Notes: generated by a model from the sequence alone, not told the origin. A stretch of 64,000 nucleotides of DNA from Tupaia tana (GCA_026018925.1 JAKSZU010000013.1:77427791-77491790), one strand, 5' to 3'. Shown: positions 1-11,430, counted from the stretch's first letter. Program-made: numbers and translations.

Positions 1-144
1 TCCTTTGTAAGTGCCTTCTGGGGGCTAGCCTGAAATCAGGCAATAGTGTGAATATTTACACGACTGGAAATCTGATGCAAACCAGGACTTTATTTCTCTT
101 TCTCCTTTTTCTTTTTTTTCCTTTTTCTTTCTTATTTTTCTCCT

Positions 145-175
<31 letters not shown>

Positions 176-840
176 GAAAAGGCACTTGTTAACATTCACC
201 AGCACATGATTTAGCATGACATTCAGCAAGTGACCCCCTCCTCCCAAAACAAATTTCTTATTTTTCCTTTAAATCTCCTCCCCCATCTGCCTTTTTAAGA
301 AATATACATTAATGACATCACCATCCAAACAATGACTATGGGACATCATAGTCATCTTTGCTTAACTTTTTCATTTCAATGTCTTTATCTTTTTCACTTG
401 AAAAACAGTCAAAGTCAGGTCAGAGATACCTTCCAAATATCTTTTAAATCTGTCCTTTCCTCTTTATCCCCACTGCCAAACCAAGCCAAACATCTGGACT
501 TCTGCATCACAATAGCCTCCAAACTGCTGTTTCTGTCTCTAGTTTCTTTCTCCTTCCTATTTATCTTCCCTACTGCAGTAGAGTGATTTTTGGCTTGAAG
601 GAAAAAAAAAAAAATAGAAACAAAGTAAACATTTCTGCAAACTACCTTTTCTCTGCTTCTACCTTCCCACTACTGAAAAACCATTCCTCTCATTTCCATT
701 CTGTTTTCCTGCCATGCTATTGTTCTGGAAGCAGGAGACAAGAGGGACAGAAAAGAGAAGAGACACAGAAACCACTTCCTTCATTAGATGCAAAGTTGTG
801 GGATAGAGTATAGAAGAAGAAAAAGTTTTTTGTTTGTTTG
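1..840. other. Unique AT-rich sequence with a pyrimidine tract
   Basis: No gene or dated repeat is recognised. Positions 97-176 form a C/T tract that ends in about 30 T, which could be the A-tail of a reverse-strand retroelement, but nothing recognisable adjoins it. The short ORFs here are low-complexity or chance. Confidence 0.5.
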
Positions 841-1102
841 TTTTTACATTTTCCCCGTAGGGTGTGTGCACTCTCTGGAGAGAGAGAGATAGAGACAGAG
901 AGAGAGAGAAAGTGAGAAAGCACTCCCCCAGGGGTAAGTGGCTATGCCACAATCCCCTCCTCTCCATTCTCCACTCAGGGATCTTGGCCATGCATGTACA
1001 CATGCCCTGCATGTTTTTCAAGCCACTAGATCTGGGACTCGAACCACTGAGTCAGTCATATGGGATCCAGCACCTTAACCTCCACGATATCTACTGGCCT
1101 GA
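841..1102 (-). mobile_element. tRNA-derived SINE, older long subfamily
   Basis: Read on the minus strand the element has the tRNA-like head (reverse complement of ctactggcct at its far end), a B-box-like stretch near 1039, the region with the C-rich/G-rich pair, and a GA-rich stretch at 878-915 that is the CT-rich tail. It is more diverged than the young copies, using a ggatccagcaccttaacc form of the head. Confidence 0.8.
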
Positions 1103-1866
1103 GGGTTTTTTTAAGTATCCAAATTAATAGGCAAATATGATCCCAACACAGAACCATTAGCAAATGTACTGATGGATTCATAAAGGGCAGTCGGTATCCT
1201 TAAATTTGAAAAGAAAATAATTGGACTCAGGGGATTAAAAGAAATCAAATATTTATTAGAATAGAAGCAATGTATCTGCATTTCTTTTCTTATTCTGACT
1301 GCTTTTTTGAAAGTTAAGAATCCATATCCCTGACATTCTGCAAGTGACCCCTCCCCTTTCTGGAATGAGAGACTGTTTTATTTCTTAGCCAAGAACTTTC
1401 CTTCTCCTTGACATATTAATAAGAGAGTTAGTTATTTAAAAAAAAAAAAAAAAAGAAAGAAAGAAAGGAAATCCTAGGAAGAGCATTAAAAGGATATTCC
1501 AGATACCCTTTTCCATTAGACAGGCCTCTCTTCCCCTTCAGCATTTTGGGGATAAGGCCTTCAGGGCGTGCATGGCTTTCTCTTTGTTGTTCTCCCCAGT
1601 GTTCCTATGTTCTTTTGACTCATCTTTGCCCTCACCATTCACAGCTTCTGAAATGGTCTGGACAAAGACTAAATATCTAGATGTGCTATGACCATGCTGT
1701 GGGCGGGATCTTCACTTTCCTTCTTTGTAGCCATGCTCTGGAGACTGATGTTGTCCAGTGAAACCTGAGACATACCTGAGCTCACTTTGTCCCAGCATGT
1801 AAATCCATTCCCCGAGGCCTGGGCTTGGCCCAGAGCTGACCCTAAGGGGGGGGGGGGGGTTTCCTC
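1103..1866. other. Unique sequence with A-rich and G-run tracts
   Basis: No gene seen. There is an A-rich run at 1437-1470 grading into GAAA repeats, and a run of 12 G at 1848-1859. The phrase near 1332-1352 resembles one near 223-243 (see findings). Confidence 0.5.
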
Positions 1867-2124
1867 TTTTTTTTGGAGAGATTTTTGCTATAGGGCGCAG
1901 GCGCTTGCCAGACAGACAGAGAGAGACAGAGAGACAGAAAGCGAGAAATCACCCCCTGGGGGGATGGCCACACATCAATCCCTTCTCCTCCATTCTCCTC
2001 TTGGGATCTTGGGCACACACGCACAAGCGCCCGGCATGAGTTTAAGCCACCGGGTCTAGGACTCAAACCGCGGTCGACTACGTGGGAGTCCAGCGACATA
2101 GCCCTTACACTAACTGCTGGTCCC
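1867..2124 (-). mobile_element. tRNA-derived SINE, long young subfamily
   Basis: A nearly full-length minus-strand copy: poly(T), then the conserved gagagatttttgctatagggc end, GA-rich tract, the ccccctggggggat hairpin, and the tRNA-like head ending in ctaactgctggtccc. The target repeat gggtttcctc is found at 1857-1866 and again at 2130-2139. Confidence 0.9.
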
Positions 2125-2429
2125 AAAGCGGGTTTCCTCTTGATCAGCTCTTGATTAGTTTTAGCGCACAGCCAATTCCAACAAGAAGTTGCCATATCTG
2201 CCTACTTATTATCTGGGACAGGCCGCTCTGGACTCACTGCCTGAAAGAGAAAAGGAAGCAAAACTGTGGGTCTAATTCTAAAGCTTCTGAAGAAAATAAA
2301 ATAGGAGTTTAGAGAAAAGAGGGAAAATGAGTAATAATGCTTATAAAAGCTGAGGGTCCTAGTGGGGTGAAAAGTGGCCCAACCTTTTGACAGTCAGCTT
2401 AAGAACATCAGAGCCTTTGGCCCCTAATT
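2125..2429. other. Unique sequence
   Basis: No gene, RNA or repeat recognised in this 305-bp stretch. Confidence 0.4.
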
Positions 2430-2703
2430 TCACTTGGCGGACTTTATCCTAAGGAGATATCTCAAAACATTGTCAAAAGTATGTTCAAGAATTTTGTTAC
2501 TGTATCATTTATGGGTGAACATTTAATAAATATTTAATCTAATAGCATGAAATTCTAAAATAAACTGATAAATTTATATTATAGAAAGGTACATAGGCCG
2601 AAAAATAATGTTTTTAAAAAGTAGTGATAGAGAAAACTGTTCATGGTGAAATGTCCATGTTAGTTGGAAAAAAAGTAAAGCTAAAGTTATCACTGTATAT
2701 AGA

Positions 2704-2801
2704 GGGATGAGCAGGTGGCATGCTGGTTAAGGTACTGAATAGCTGGACACTCCCACATGGCTGACCACAGTTTGAGTCCCGGACCTGGTGGCTTGCTTTC
2801 T

Positions 2802-2859
<58 letters not shown>

Positions 2860-2882
2860 CTCTCTCTCTAGTCAAATTAAAA

Positions 2883-2912
<30 letters not shown>
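2704..2912 (+). mobile_element. tRNA-derived SINE, short subfamily
   Basis: The tRNA-like head (gagcaggtggcatgctggtt, B box tttgagtcc) is followed directly by ggtggcttgctttctca, a CT microsatellite, ctagtcaaattaaaataaa and an AAAT tail. It lacks the roughly 110-bp middle of the long SINE. Confidence 0.85.
2811..2912. repeat. (CT)n-(TG)n-(CT)n and (AAAT)n
   Basis: Dinucleotide repeat from 2811 to about 2868 with an inner TG block, then about eight AAAT units. Both lie within the 3' half of the SINE and are tail-derived. Confidence 0.9.
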
Positions 2913-2913
<1 letters not shown>

Positions 2914-3155
2914 AGTTAAATAATTATTTTTTAAAATTGTATGTAAATATGATTCATATTTAGTAAAAAACAATTATATGTATAGTTTTGTTTCCATTGA
3001 ATGTGTATGCATAAGAAAAACTGGAAAGAATCCTATATAGGTGTAACAGCAATTTTCTATAGGTGGTGGGATTATGAGTAAATTATTTTATTCCATGACT
3101 GTATTTTACAAAACTTCTAGGATTAAACATATGCTATTTTTTAACTAAGAAAAAT

Positions 3156-3504
3156 GATATGAACAAGGAATTTGTATGTGAGTAGGAGGAGGAAATAGTT
3201 TACAACTGCAGAAAGGCAAACCATAAATTACCGCATGGAAACAGCAGATCCTAACATAATTTAAAAGTATGTGTACTTAGTAACAAAGAGCAGAGGAGAA
3301 TGTAGAGAGATAAAAATGGTTAAGATAGTTAGTACTCTGGTCGTAGGTTTATAAACTGCAAAAGAAAATAGAGAGGAGTTTAAACCACTCCTAAGGGTTC
3401 ACTACTAAGGAAAAGTCCTGTACATTTAAACCTTTCCGCCTCTCTGACCTTCTAAGTTATCTCTCTTATCTGTAGAACATAGCTTGGTTTCCTTCAGTTG
3501 TTAC
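3156..3504. other. Unique AT-rich sequence
   Basis: No gene or recognisable element. Confidence 0.4.
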
Positions 3505-3715
3505 TTCCCATCTCTGTGCCTCAGTTTATTCATCTGTCCAATGGGGTATGTAATAGTAGAAGCTACCTTGTAAGCTTGCAATGGGCAGTAAATCAGTAAA
3601 TCAGTACATGTCAAATGTTTGATAATATGCCTGATATACGCTAGTATATCAGTAAGTACTGAATAAGTGACAGCTGCTATGATCATTACCATTTATTATC
3701 ATTATCATTTTCCCA
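3505..3715 (+). mobile_element. MIR
   Basis: Contains the MIR core order on the forward strand: ctctgtgcctcagttt, catctgtccaatgggg, a TAATAGTA-type run, and a diverged sequence leading to the tattatcattatc end. The 5' tRNA head is missing or unrecognisable. Confidence 0.75.
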
Positions 3716-3957
3716 AACAACAATGTCATTATTCCTCCACATCCAGTAGTAACTTCCAAAACTCCAATCTGTGACTTTTTAAGTGAATGTTTTCAATTAA
3801 ATTAACCACTATGAATTAACAGTTTAGTGTTCAAATATGATCATATCTCTTATTAATTTTCTAGTTAATCACTCAAATACCCACTTGTCTATTGGGAGAA
3901 ATCTAGTATCTCTCTTTTTTTCTTTAATAATTTCTAACCTTTAAAAGAATTATTTTA

Positions 3958-4120
3958 ATTTTATTTATTAGTATTATTTTTTAATTTGACCAGAAAGAGA
4001 CAGAAAGAGAGAGACAGAGAAGTGAGAGAGAGAGAGAGGGGGAGAGTGAGAAAGCAAGCCACCAGGTCCAGGACTCGAACTGTGGAAGTCCAGCACCTTA
4101 ACCACCACACTACCTCTCTT
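3958..4120 (-). mobile_element. tRNA-derived SINE, short subfamily
   Basis: Reverse-strand copy: ttaatttgaccagaaagaga (the complement of the tctctggtcaaatta tail), a GA tract, caagccaccaggtccaggac, then a tRNA head that lacks about 20 bp and ends in caccttaaccaccacac. Confidence 0.8.
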
Positions 4121-4270
4121 CCTTGAGAAATCCCTCCTCCTCTCTTTTCCAAAATAGCCTAATAGTACTAGGATTCTAGAGATCTAGGGACCAATCTATT
4201 CACCATCAGGATCATTTTTCCTGTCCTAGCACAGTAATCCGCTAACGACTGGTCCCTCCAGCCTAAACAG

Positions 4271-4390
4271 GCCAGGCGCAGTGGTGTGTGCCTGTAATTC
4301 TAGTTAACTGAGAGGCTGGGCAGAAGGATTGAGACTTGGTGAGAATCTTTCAAAAATACATCTATGTCTTAAAGAAAAAAAAACAAAAAC
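4271..4390 (+). mobile_element. 7SL-derived (Alu-like) monomer SINE
   Basis: The sequence begins ggccaggcgcagtggtgtgt, followed by gcctgtaattctagtta, gagaggctgggcagaaggatt and an A-rich tail with CAA repeats. This matches the left-monomer order of 7SL RNA and Alu (box A region, cctgtaatcccagc, gaggctgaggc). No second monomer and no tRNA head is seen. Known biology: 7SL-derived SINEs are confined to Euarchontoglires. Confidence 0.8.
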
Positions 4391-6010
4391 AACAACAAAA
4401 TGAGCCCCACAAAGTCCCATGTAACCTTGTCCACTGTGGGAATTAGGCTCCTAATGGTCCAGACCTCAGAATAGCCTTCATCGGTACCTGCCCTTGGTCT
4501 ACCAAAGTTAAAGCATTTTTGTTTCTATCAGATGTTACATACCAGAGACCCATTGGCCCCATCCAGGTCTCTGACACATGCTTTGGGCTGAAAAGTGATG
4601 ATATTTTATTTGAAATAGTTGACAAGACTGGAAATGTCACACAAAAATCTTTATTTCCCACTTCTATTGGAAGGGTGGGAGACCTGACAAGCCAGGTCTA
4701 TTCATTTCCACGTAGCAACCATTGACTGGTACTGAAAAGGGGCTCTCTTTAGATGAGCTTGCTCTTTCCACTTTCCTAAAGTCTTCCCTAATTCTTGTTT
4801 TTCTTAAACAGTTTGCCTTACCTTACTCGTTTGCACCACGTTCCTACCCCTATAGGCTTCTACACTCGCGGTCCCTTGCCTGAAAGTTCTTAGGGTGATG
4901 GGGGCAGTGTGATACTAGTGCATCCTGCAGCCCGGAGAATGGGTTGGGGAAAGTTGCTGGGAATGTGAGTACAGTGAGCAGTGAATTACCTACATCCTGG
5001 TGAAGTTAAATCTAGCTGAAGATATTTTTACAATTTAACTGAATTCTCCTTTCTGTGTCAATAATAAGTAAGAATTGCACCTTTTCCTTGAGAGTTGTGA
5101 CTCTGAGTTTCCACGTTTGCTACCTTGAGTTTGATTTTTTTAGGCACACATTTATGATTGTAACTGAACATAACTTGAGTCGCAAAGCAATAAGAGGTGT
5201 TATAGTATTTAACAAAGGCAACAGCCCTTCCTCACAAATCTCACCCTTTGCCACTGTCAAAGGCCTAGTAAAATCAGCAGGAAAGAATCAAAGAAAGCAG
5301 AAACAACACTCTTTTAGTAACTAAAAATGAGACTGAAGAACATATCCAATAAGAGCCCAAAGTTTGATTGGAACCACTTTGTTTATTAAACTAAACCCTG
5401 TAGATAAACAAAAGAAGCAAGATGAAAAACAGCACTCCACCTGGGGTGCATGAGAAGGCAAATTGGAGGAAAGATAGATCAGAAAAACATGTGGGCAGAC
5501 AAAAGCATTCCCAAATGAATCTTCAGTGTGTGGGAGAGAGTATCTTGAATGATCTAAGATTCAATGAGATAATGGCAATTATATCTTCTGCAATTTCTTT
5601 GTCACCTTATATTCCTATGAAATCACCACCGTGTCACATAAATTATATTACAATGAAAACTTTGCAGTTTCACACTGTTCATTTTCTTAAAACCATGCAA
5701 AGGCAAACAGAAATGTGAGACTGTGGATTTCAAGGAAACTGTAGAGTCATAGTAATTTGATTCTAAAAACATGCTTGACAAGAAGTTATATTTAAATCAA
5801 CCATCAATCTATCAGGACATAATTTCTAAACTTAGTAATAGATAACCTTTCCATTTCATCCTCCTAATCACCATATGCATAGAATTGTTCTTTATAACAA
5901 GCAAGGTAGATTATTTGATATTTAACCATATAACATTGTGGTTATTTTCTTTCAGCCTGAGGATTTGCATTTTAAATATCAAAGTCAACTCCTTAAAAAT
6001 GTGAAAAAGT
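4391..6010. other. Unique sequence, 1.6 kb
   Basis: No exon, RNA gene or dated repeat recognised. The ORFs of 68-98 codons in this stretch have no family signature and fit chance. Confidence 0.45.
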
Positions 6011-6270
6011 GGGAACCAGCAGTTAGCGTAATGGCTGTGTCGCTGGACTCCCAAGTAGTCGACCGCAGTTCATGTCCTGGACCCGGTGGCTTAAAACTCA
6101 CGCCGGGCGCTTGTGCGTGCGTGCCCAAGATCCCGAGAGGAGAATGGAGGAGAAGGGCTTGCGGCGTGACCATCCCCCCTGGGGGGTGATTTCTTGCTTT
6201 CTGTCTCTATGTCACTCTCTGTCTGTCTGGCGAGCGCACGCACCCTATAGTGAAAACCTCTCAAAAAAAA
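6011..6270 (+). mobile_element. tRNA-derived SINE, long young subfamily, full length
   Basis: Full structure: gggaaccagcagttagcgta head with A box tagcgtaatgg, B-box region, gcttaaaactcacgccgggc, ggagaatggaggagaaggg, the catcccccctggggggtga hairpin, CT-rich tract, ctatagtgaaaacctctc and A-tail. Perfect 13-bp TSD aatgtgaaaaagt at 5998-6010 and 6271-6283. Confidence 0.95.
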
Positions 6271-6509
6271 AATGTGAAAAAGTATTTATAACTCACATAT
6301 ATTAGAGATTGAAAAGTTAAACAGAAGAAATAATTTTGTTGGTCTCAGTAGTCCCAGAAATACTAAATGTTATCTTTTGTAGAGTATTTCAGCAGGAAAC
6401 TTCTGGGAGGTATATTTGAAAAATCTGTTTGACTTGGGAAAATGTGAACATGTCTAAATTTAAAACCTTCAAATTTCACATGGATTTTTTAAATGAAAAT
6501 AAATTTTAA

Positions 6510-7085
6510 AAACACAGAAGTAATACCTGCTCCTGGTCAAATGTTCAGACTATAACAAAAGTATAAAGATGGAAAAAAATTATGAAAAAGGCACAAAGAA
6601 CAAAGTGAGGATTACTGTTAGCCCTATGAGAAGAAATGGCTTCTGTCAATGTGTCTGGTGTACATTCTTCCAGGAGTTATTTCTATAAATAAGTGTGTAT
6701 TTGGGCATACCTGTCTCATTTTTTAAAATATGTTATAATATATAGACTATTTTCAAACTATTATTTTCACTATATATCATAAACATTTTCTCATGCAAAC
6801 AAATATGATCTTACTATTATTTTCAGTGTATAATATTCCACTGCATATAAGTATTGTAGCTTGAAAGCAAATTCTTACAGATAGATAATTTAGTTTTTCA
6901 GAGTCATAAAAAATGCAGTTATGACCACCTTTGCACAAATCCCCAAAGATGCCTTAGAATACTTTCGCAAAACTAGGATTGTTAAGTAGTAGAAACTTCG
7001 CATATTGAAACATATAGCTGTCAATAGGTTCATGTACCTACTATTTGAACAGAATACTAACCTGTTTCCAGGCTTCAAGTTTTAA
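6510..7085 (-). mobile_element. Old L1 (L1M-type) 3' region, antisense
   Basis: The forward strand shows the antisense L1 3' order: a run resembling cattttctcatgcaaacaaa, a gtataatattccactgcata phrase (compare the usual catagtattccattg), and later the region equivalent to aaatgcagttatgaccac. Strongly diverged. Confidence 0.55.
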
Positions 7086-7162
7086 GCAAATTTCCTTACC
7101 AATTCAAAACTGTTTTTCTTGAAATTACCAGCTGAACTTGCTATTGAAAGTAGTTAGATTAT

Positions 7163-7441
7163 GGGACCAGCAGTTAGCATAATGGCTATGTTGCTGAACT
7201 CCCATGTAGTTGACCACAGTTCGAGTCCTGGACCCGGTGGCTTAAAGCTCACGCCGGGCACATGTGCGTGCATGCCCAAGATCTAAGATCCAGAGAGGAG
7301 AATGGAGGAGAAGGGATTGAGGTGTGGCCATCCCCCCTGGGGGGTGATTTCTCACTTTCTGTCTCTCTGTCTCTGTCTTTCTGGCAAGCACACGCGCCCC
7401 ATAGCAAAAACCTCTCCAAAAAAAAAAAAAAAAAAAAAAAA
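7163..7441 (+). mobile_element. tRNA-derived SINE, long young subfamily, full length
   Basis: Complete copy with A box tagcataatgg, B box agttcgagtcc, the C6/G6 hairpin at about 7331-7344 and an uninterrupted A-tail of about 23. Perfect 17-bp TSD gaaagtagttagattat at 7146-7162 and 7442-7458. A small duplication (aagatctaagatcc) is private to this copy. Confidence 0.95.
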
Positions 7442-7458
7442 GAAAGTAGTTAGATTAT

Positions 7459-8358
7459 TTAAGAAATTGTGTGATCAATACAGTGTAGGGAGGAAAGGAA
7501 TGGAAGACAGCTATAGACACCAGAGATAGTGTGAGAAGAGGGTAGGAAAGGGCAGAGGGTCAGACATAGGGGTAAATATATATATAAATATATATATGTA
7601 CATATGAAACTAGAAATGGAAAATTATTGATGATAATATGCATGATTAAGCCACTATGCAGTATATTCTGGATGAGAAATCACATTTTGTATGCTGTGAC
7701 GATGCTTAGGGGATAATTGTATGTAACTACATCAAAAATATTATGTAAAATGTTCTGCTCAGATTTGAAGTAAAAAAGCCAAGGTATAAAATAGATAGGG
7801 AGATTGTTCTGATTCTTTGTGGGAAGAACAGGGGTGGGAGTAGGGGTTAAAACTGGGAGTGGAGGAGACTCTCCCTGGTGAAAATTTACCCCAAAGAGCA
7901 AGGAAATGGCCTTTCCAAAAAGCAAGAGTTAATTACTAGAGGTCCTAATGCAGACATCACACCCTCTCAAAAAACACAAGTTTTACTGAGTAAGTAGCAT
8001 CAATGCTGAGTTAGGCAAAGGCATCCCTAAAAGTTACCTTCAGATAAAGGCAGAAGCAGAGGCAGAGGACTCTGTGACTGGGGTTGGTGTTGGGTAAAGC
8101 CAGCTACACGTAAGGAGAGAAAAAAATTAATGTGTGAGAGTAAATAGCACCAAGGAGAAGAACACAGTGAAGAAACACTATAAATGAGGAAGGAGTCTGT
8201 CAGGATGTTCAACAAAACAAAATTGGAATACTAATTCATTGCAGCTGAAAATGGTAAGCCCCATGATAAAGAAGGAGAAAAGATGAAAGAAGGTGAAGGC
8301 TTTGAGGCATTGACCCTTAACTAAGTCAGAAATTGTTTTGGAAGAATTTGGAGTTATA
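7459..8358. other. Unique sequence
   Basis: No gene seen. A short AT repeat lies at about 7577-7599. The rest carries no recognisable repeat. Confidence 0.4.
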
Positions 8359-8977
8359 CAGACTGTCCCAACTTGTGAGAGTTTGACTTACAATTTTTAG
8401 ACTTTAAAATAGTGTGGGCTGCCATTTGTCTTGTTTTAAAAATAAAACTGGCAATGACTGTGACCGTGGCTTAAAATAATAAGGATTGCATTCTGTTTTT
8501 CACTTTCAGTACTGTATTCAATAAATTGCATAAGATAATCAGCACTTTATTATAAAACAGGCTCATGTTAGACAACCTTGCCCAACTGTAGGCTAATGTA
8601 GGCGTTCTGAGCGTGTTAAGATAGGCTAAGCCGTGATGTTCAGTAGGTTAGGTGTCTTACATGCATTTTCAACTTCACAGCATTTTTTATTTATTGTGGG
8701 TTTATTGGGGCAAAACACTATCATTTTTTTTTTTTAGACAGAGAGAGACAGAGAGACAGAAGTGAGAAATCACCCCCCAAGGGGAATGGCCACACCACAA
8801 TCCCTTCTCCTCCATTCTCCTCTTGGGATCTTGGGCACGCATGCACATGCGCCCGGCGTGAGTTTTAAGCCACTTGGTCTAGGACACGAACCATGGTCGA
8901 CTACATGGGAGTCCAGCAACATAGCCATTATGCTAACTGCTGGTCCCAAAGCACCACCATAAGTCCAGGAGCATCTG
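8359..8977. mobile_element. Tigger DNA transposon (MER2-like), split by a SINE
   Basis: A complete non-autonomous element: it starts cagactgtcccaacttgt and ends with the complement of cagatgctcctggacttatg, forming imperfect terminal inverted repeats, and is flanked by TA at 8357-8358 and 8978-8979. Internal phrases (cccaactgtaggctaatgta, tgatgttcagtaggttaggt, gggtttattgggg) match MER2/Tigger as I remember it. A SINE occupies 8724-8947. Confidence 0.85.
8724..8947 (-). mobile_element. tRNA-derived SINE, long subfamily, 3' shortened
   Basis: Poly(T) joins directly to agacagagagagacagagag, so the usual gagaggtttttgctataggg end is absent. The rest runs through the hairpin (ccccccaaggggaatgg) to gctaactgctggtccc. 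The flanks aaacactatcat and aaagcaccaccat may be a decayed TSD. Confidence 0.85.
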
Positions 8978-9636
8978 TACTCATAGCAAAGGCAAAAATT
9001 TTAATTAGTCATGATTATAACTCTTTGGACAAACCAACTAATGGTTCTCCTACATGTCATAAATTATTCTCAAACTTATCCCATTTTTAAAGACTCTGTT
9101 TAAGAACCTCAGATGCCCATTAGTTTGTCAAACATCTCAAACTCCTGTGTTATCCAGGATAGAAACAACAAACATATTCTTTTAAGGTTCTATCACACAT
9201 GCCCATCTGGCAGAACAGAAGGAGAGAATTCTGTGATTGGCTCTGGAAATAAGAGTGTTACCTGTATATGTTTTATCGTCAGCATCGTTATCTTTAGAGT
9301 GGTTGCTTAATTCATTCTTTAGTATCATAACCATCAAATATGAAATATTTATGAAGTGTCAACAATTTATGTAAACAAGCCAAAAGATGTGAAAGGATTG
9401 AGAAAATTATCTGGATAATTAGAGCCAAAAATAAAGTTCTTTACATAAGCTTGAAGACATAATCGCTGAACGCCCATAATCATCTGATGATGGTAACCAC
9501 CGCACTAGGCGTATTTCTCAGTAAACATTTATGAGGCACCAGCTGTGTGCGATACACTGTGCTAGACCATGTTTGGGCATGGTTTAACTCACAGCTTAGA
9601 GAAGGACAGTGGGAATTACAATACGACGTGAAACTA
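8978..9636. other. Mostly unique sequence
   Basis: No gene. Around 9515-9580 the phrase catttatgaggcaccagctg followed by gtgcgatacactgtgctaga recalls the L2-type end-of-element phrase about the most common size and age class, but too little remains to assign. Confidence 0.35.
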
Positions 9637-9706
9637 TTGAGATGTCGGCAAAGTCATGGCATGTTTTTCTATGCAAAAGTGCGCCACGACTTTTCTGACG
9701 ACCCAA
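9637..9706. mobile_element. Mariner-type MITE, 70 bp
   Basis: A near-palindrome. The right end read backward is ttgggtcgtcagaaaagtcg, and the left end reads ttgagatgtcggcaaagtca. The arms extend to the centre and the element is flanked by TA at 9635-9636 and 9707-9708. Shares its ends with the elements at 19052, 45472 and 62699. Confidence 0.85.
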
Positions 9707-9708
9707 TA

Positions 9709-10094
9709 GCTATGATGAAGGGATAAAGCCAGGTATTGAGGAAGCACAACGGAGCAGGAACTCAGTCTGAAAGGTCCAAGGAAGCTGAACATTTCTCCCA
9801 ACTTCAAAAGGCTTTCCAAGATGGATGTGTAAAGTCATAAAAACACATGAGGTGAGAAAAACAAGGCAGGTGCAGGCAAAGTCCCTTGTGTGGCTGCAGC
9901 CCAGGAAAGTCACTCAGTGGGAACTACAGCAAATGAGGTGACAAGGCTGGCCAAGGTCAGCTCCAGAAGGCTGAGAAGCCATGCCACAGGGCTTGGATTC
10001 ACTGCGCTCCCTCCATTACTATTTCAGCCCCAAATGTGCTTGTATATAAGGAGCTCCTCTTCATTTGCCACATGAATGGAAACACCCTTGCTCT
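9709..10094. other. Unique sequence
   Basis: Nothing recognisable in this 386-bp stretch. Confidence 0.4.
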
Positions 10095-10350
10095 GGAAGC
10101 AGTGGAGTCATTAAGTGTGAACACTCTGAAACTAAATAGTCTGGTTTCAAATCCCATCCTCGACCCAGAGTACCTGAGTAACCCTTAACAAATTATTTCT
10201 CACGTCTGTGCCTCAGTTTTCTCATGTAGAACGTGAGGTTAATAATAATACTTGCCCCGTAGGTTTGTGGTAAGGATTAATGAGTTAATATATCTATCAA
10301 TAGAAATACTTGGATCATAGCAGGTGAGGACTCAGCATTCAATAAATAGG
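10095..10350 (+). mobile_element. MIR
   Basis: Near complete: a diverged tRNA part with tggtttcaaatcccatcc, then gtctgtgcctcagttttctc, gttaataataatacttgccc, gtaaggattaatgagttaat, and gcattcaataaatagg at the 3' end. Confidence 0.85.
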
Positions 10351-11319
10351 ATTACTATAATTAGATAGCATTTGCATATTCAGAAATCACTAATATGTTT
10401 TTTAAAGTGTCTTTTTCATCGTGTGCTTTCCCAGCAGCCACATGCGCAGAGAAGTTCCACGGCCCTGGCCACCCACCCTGAGGACACCATCCTTCCTTAA
10501 AAATCAGTTGGTGAAGCAGACCGGCACGTTGCTATCGTCAGGCTGATCTTGTGTGATCTCCGTCCAGCCTGGCTGCTCATCAGAAACGAGCGCACAGTTC
10601 ACAGCCAGTTTAGCTGTGCCACCCGGAGCACAGCCTGAGCCCACGTCACAGCCTGGGCTCCCAGATTATGACACTGTGGGGGGTGGACTTTTCATTCTAG
10701 AAAGGAGGACACCATGCTATCACACCCCTACTGGAGGCATTCCATTTAACTTTCTGAAACAGCAATTTGCCAACTCGGTGGGGAGTAGAAATAATAAAAA
10801 GGTGTCAGTTATAAAACATGGGAGAGAGACCAGAGAACAGGCAGGGAGTAAGTAGACAGCTGCAAAGGGCACTTTCGAGTTCCTTCCAAATCAACCACAA
10901 ATGGGCATGGCTAGTTGCCAGTTTGGCAAACTGTATTTCATGGTCAAATTTATGAGCTGGAATGAACTCAACCAAGGTATGTAGGCTCAAGGACCATAAA
11001 ATACTCTTATAAGAATAATCTCTGAGACATTTCAGATAAAGTCCCAAGGCAGACAGTCACGCACAAGTTGAGACTAACACTCCTTCCCCAATTCCACAGT
11101 GTCTGGCAGTAATCAGGCATTTCATCCAGGAACACTATAGAAATAAAGTGATCTCAGGGCCATGGGTCACTTTCGAACTTAAAGGGAGGCAAGTAATGGG
11201 GTAGTAATGGGACATTGCTTAGGCCTCAGAGCATCTGGCAGCACTTTCTAGTGAAAAAAAATAAATAAATAAAACCTGATTATTTTAGTGTAAAAAGGAA
11301 TTTTAGTTTTCATCTTGCC
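10351..11319. other. Unique sequence
   Basis: Moderately GC-rich around 10440-10700. No splice-bounded coding stretch can be supported. The 100-codon ORF at 10553-10855 has no recognised family. Confidence 0.4.
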
Positions 11320-11430
11320 CAGACATACGATGAAGGGAACTGAGGTGCAGAGAAGTCCAGGGGCTTGCCCAAGGTTACTGTTAGCGACAGGGGTAGAGCT
11401 CTGGACATCAACTGCCAGGCTTTATACACA
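11320..11430 (-). mobile_element. MIR fragment
   Basis: Antisense MIR core: gaactgaggtgcagagaag, ggcttgcccaaggttac, aggggtagagctctggac. About 110 bp. Confidence 0.7.

Larger units (their letters stand above)
2430..3155 (+). mobile_element. Old L1 (L1M-type) 3' region, split by a SINE
   Basis: The forward strand carries the 3' end phrases typical of old mammalian L1: the tttatcctaaggagatat region, the trace of the gcattgtttat segment, and the AT-rich part beyond it. A short SINE (2704-2912) interrupts it. Family level is inferred from memory of L1M consensus structure. Confidence 0.55.

Noticed and set aside
6011..6085. tRNA genes at SINE heads
   Set aside because: A and B boxes are present, but acceptor and anticodon stems do not pair properly and the sequence continues as a SINE. 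No functional tRNA gene was recognised in the window.
6072..6305. Recurring ORFs with MSLDSHVVD, PGPGGLK and PKIPRGEWRR-type motifs across the window
   Set aside because: These look like a protein family but are the young SINE read in various frames; they recur wherever a copy lies.
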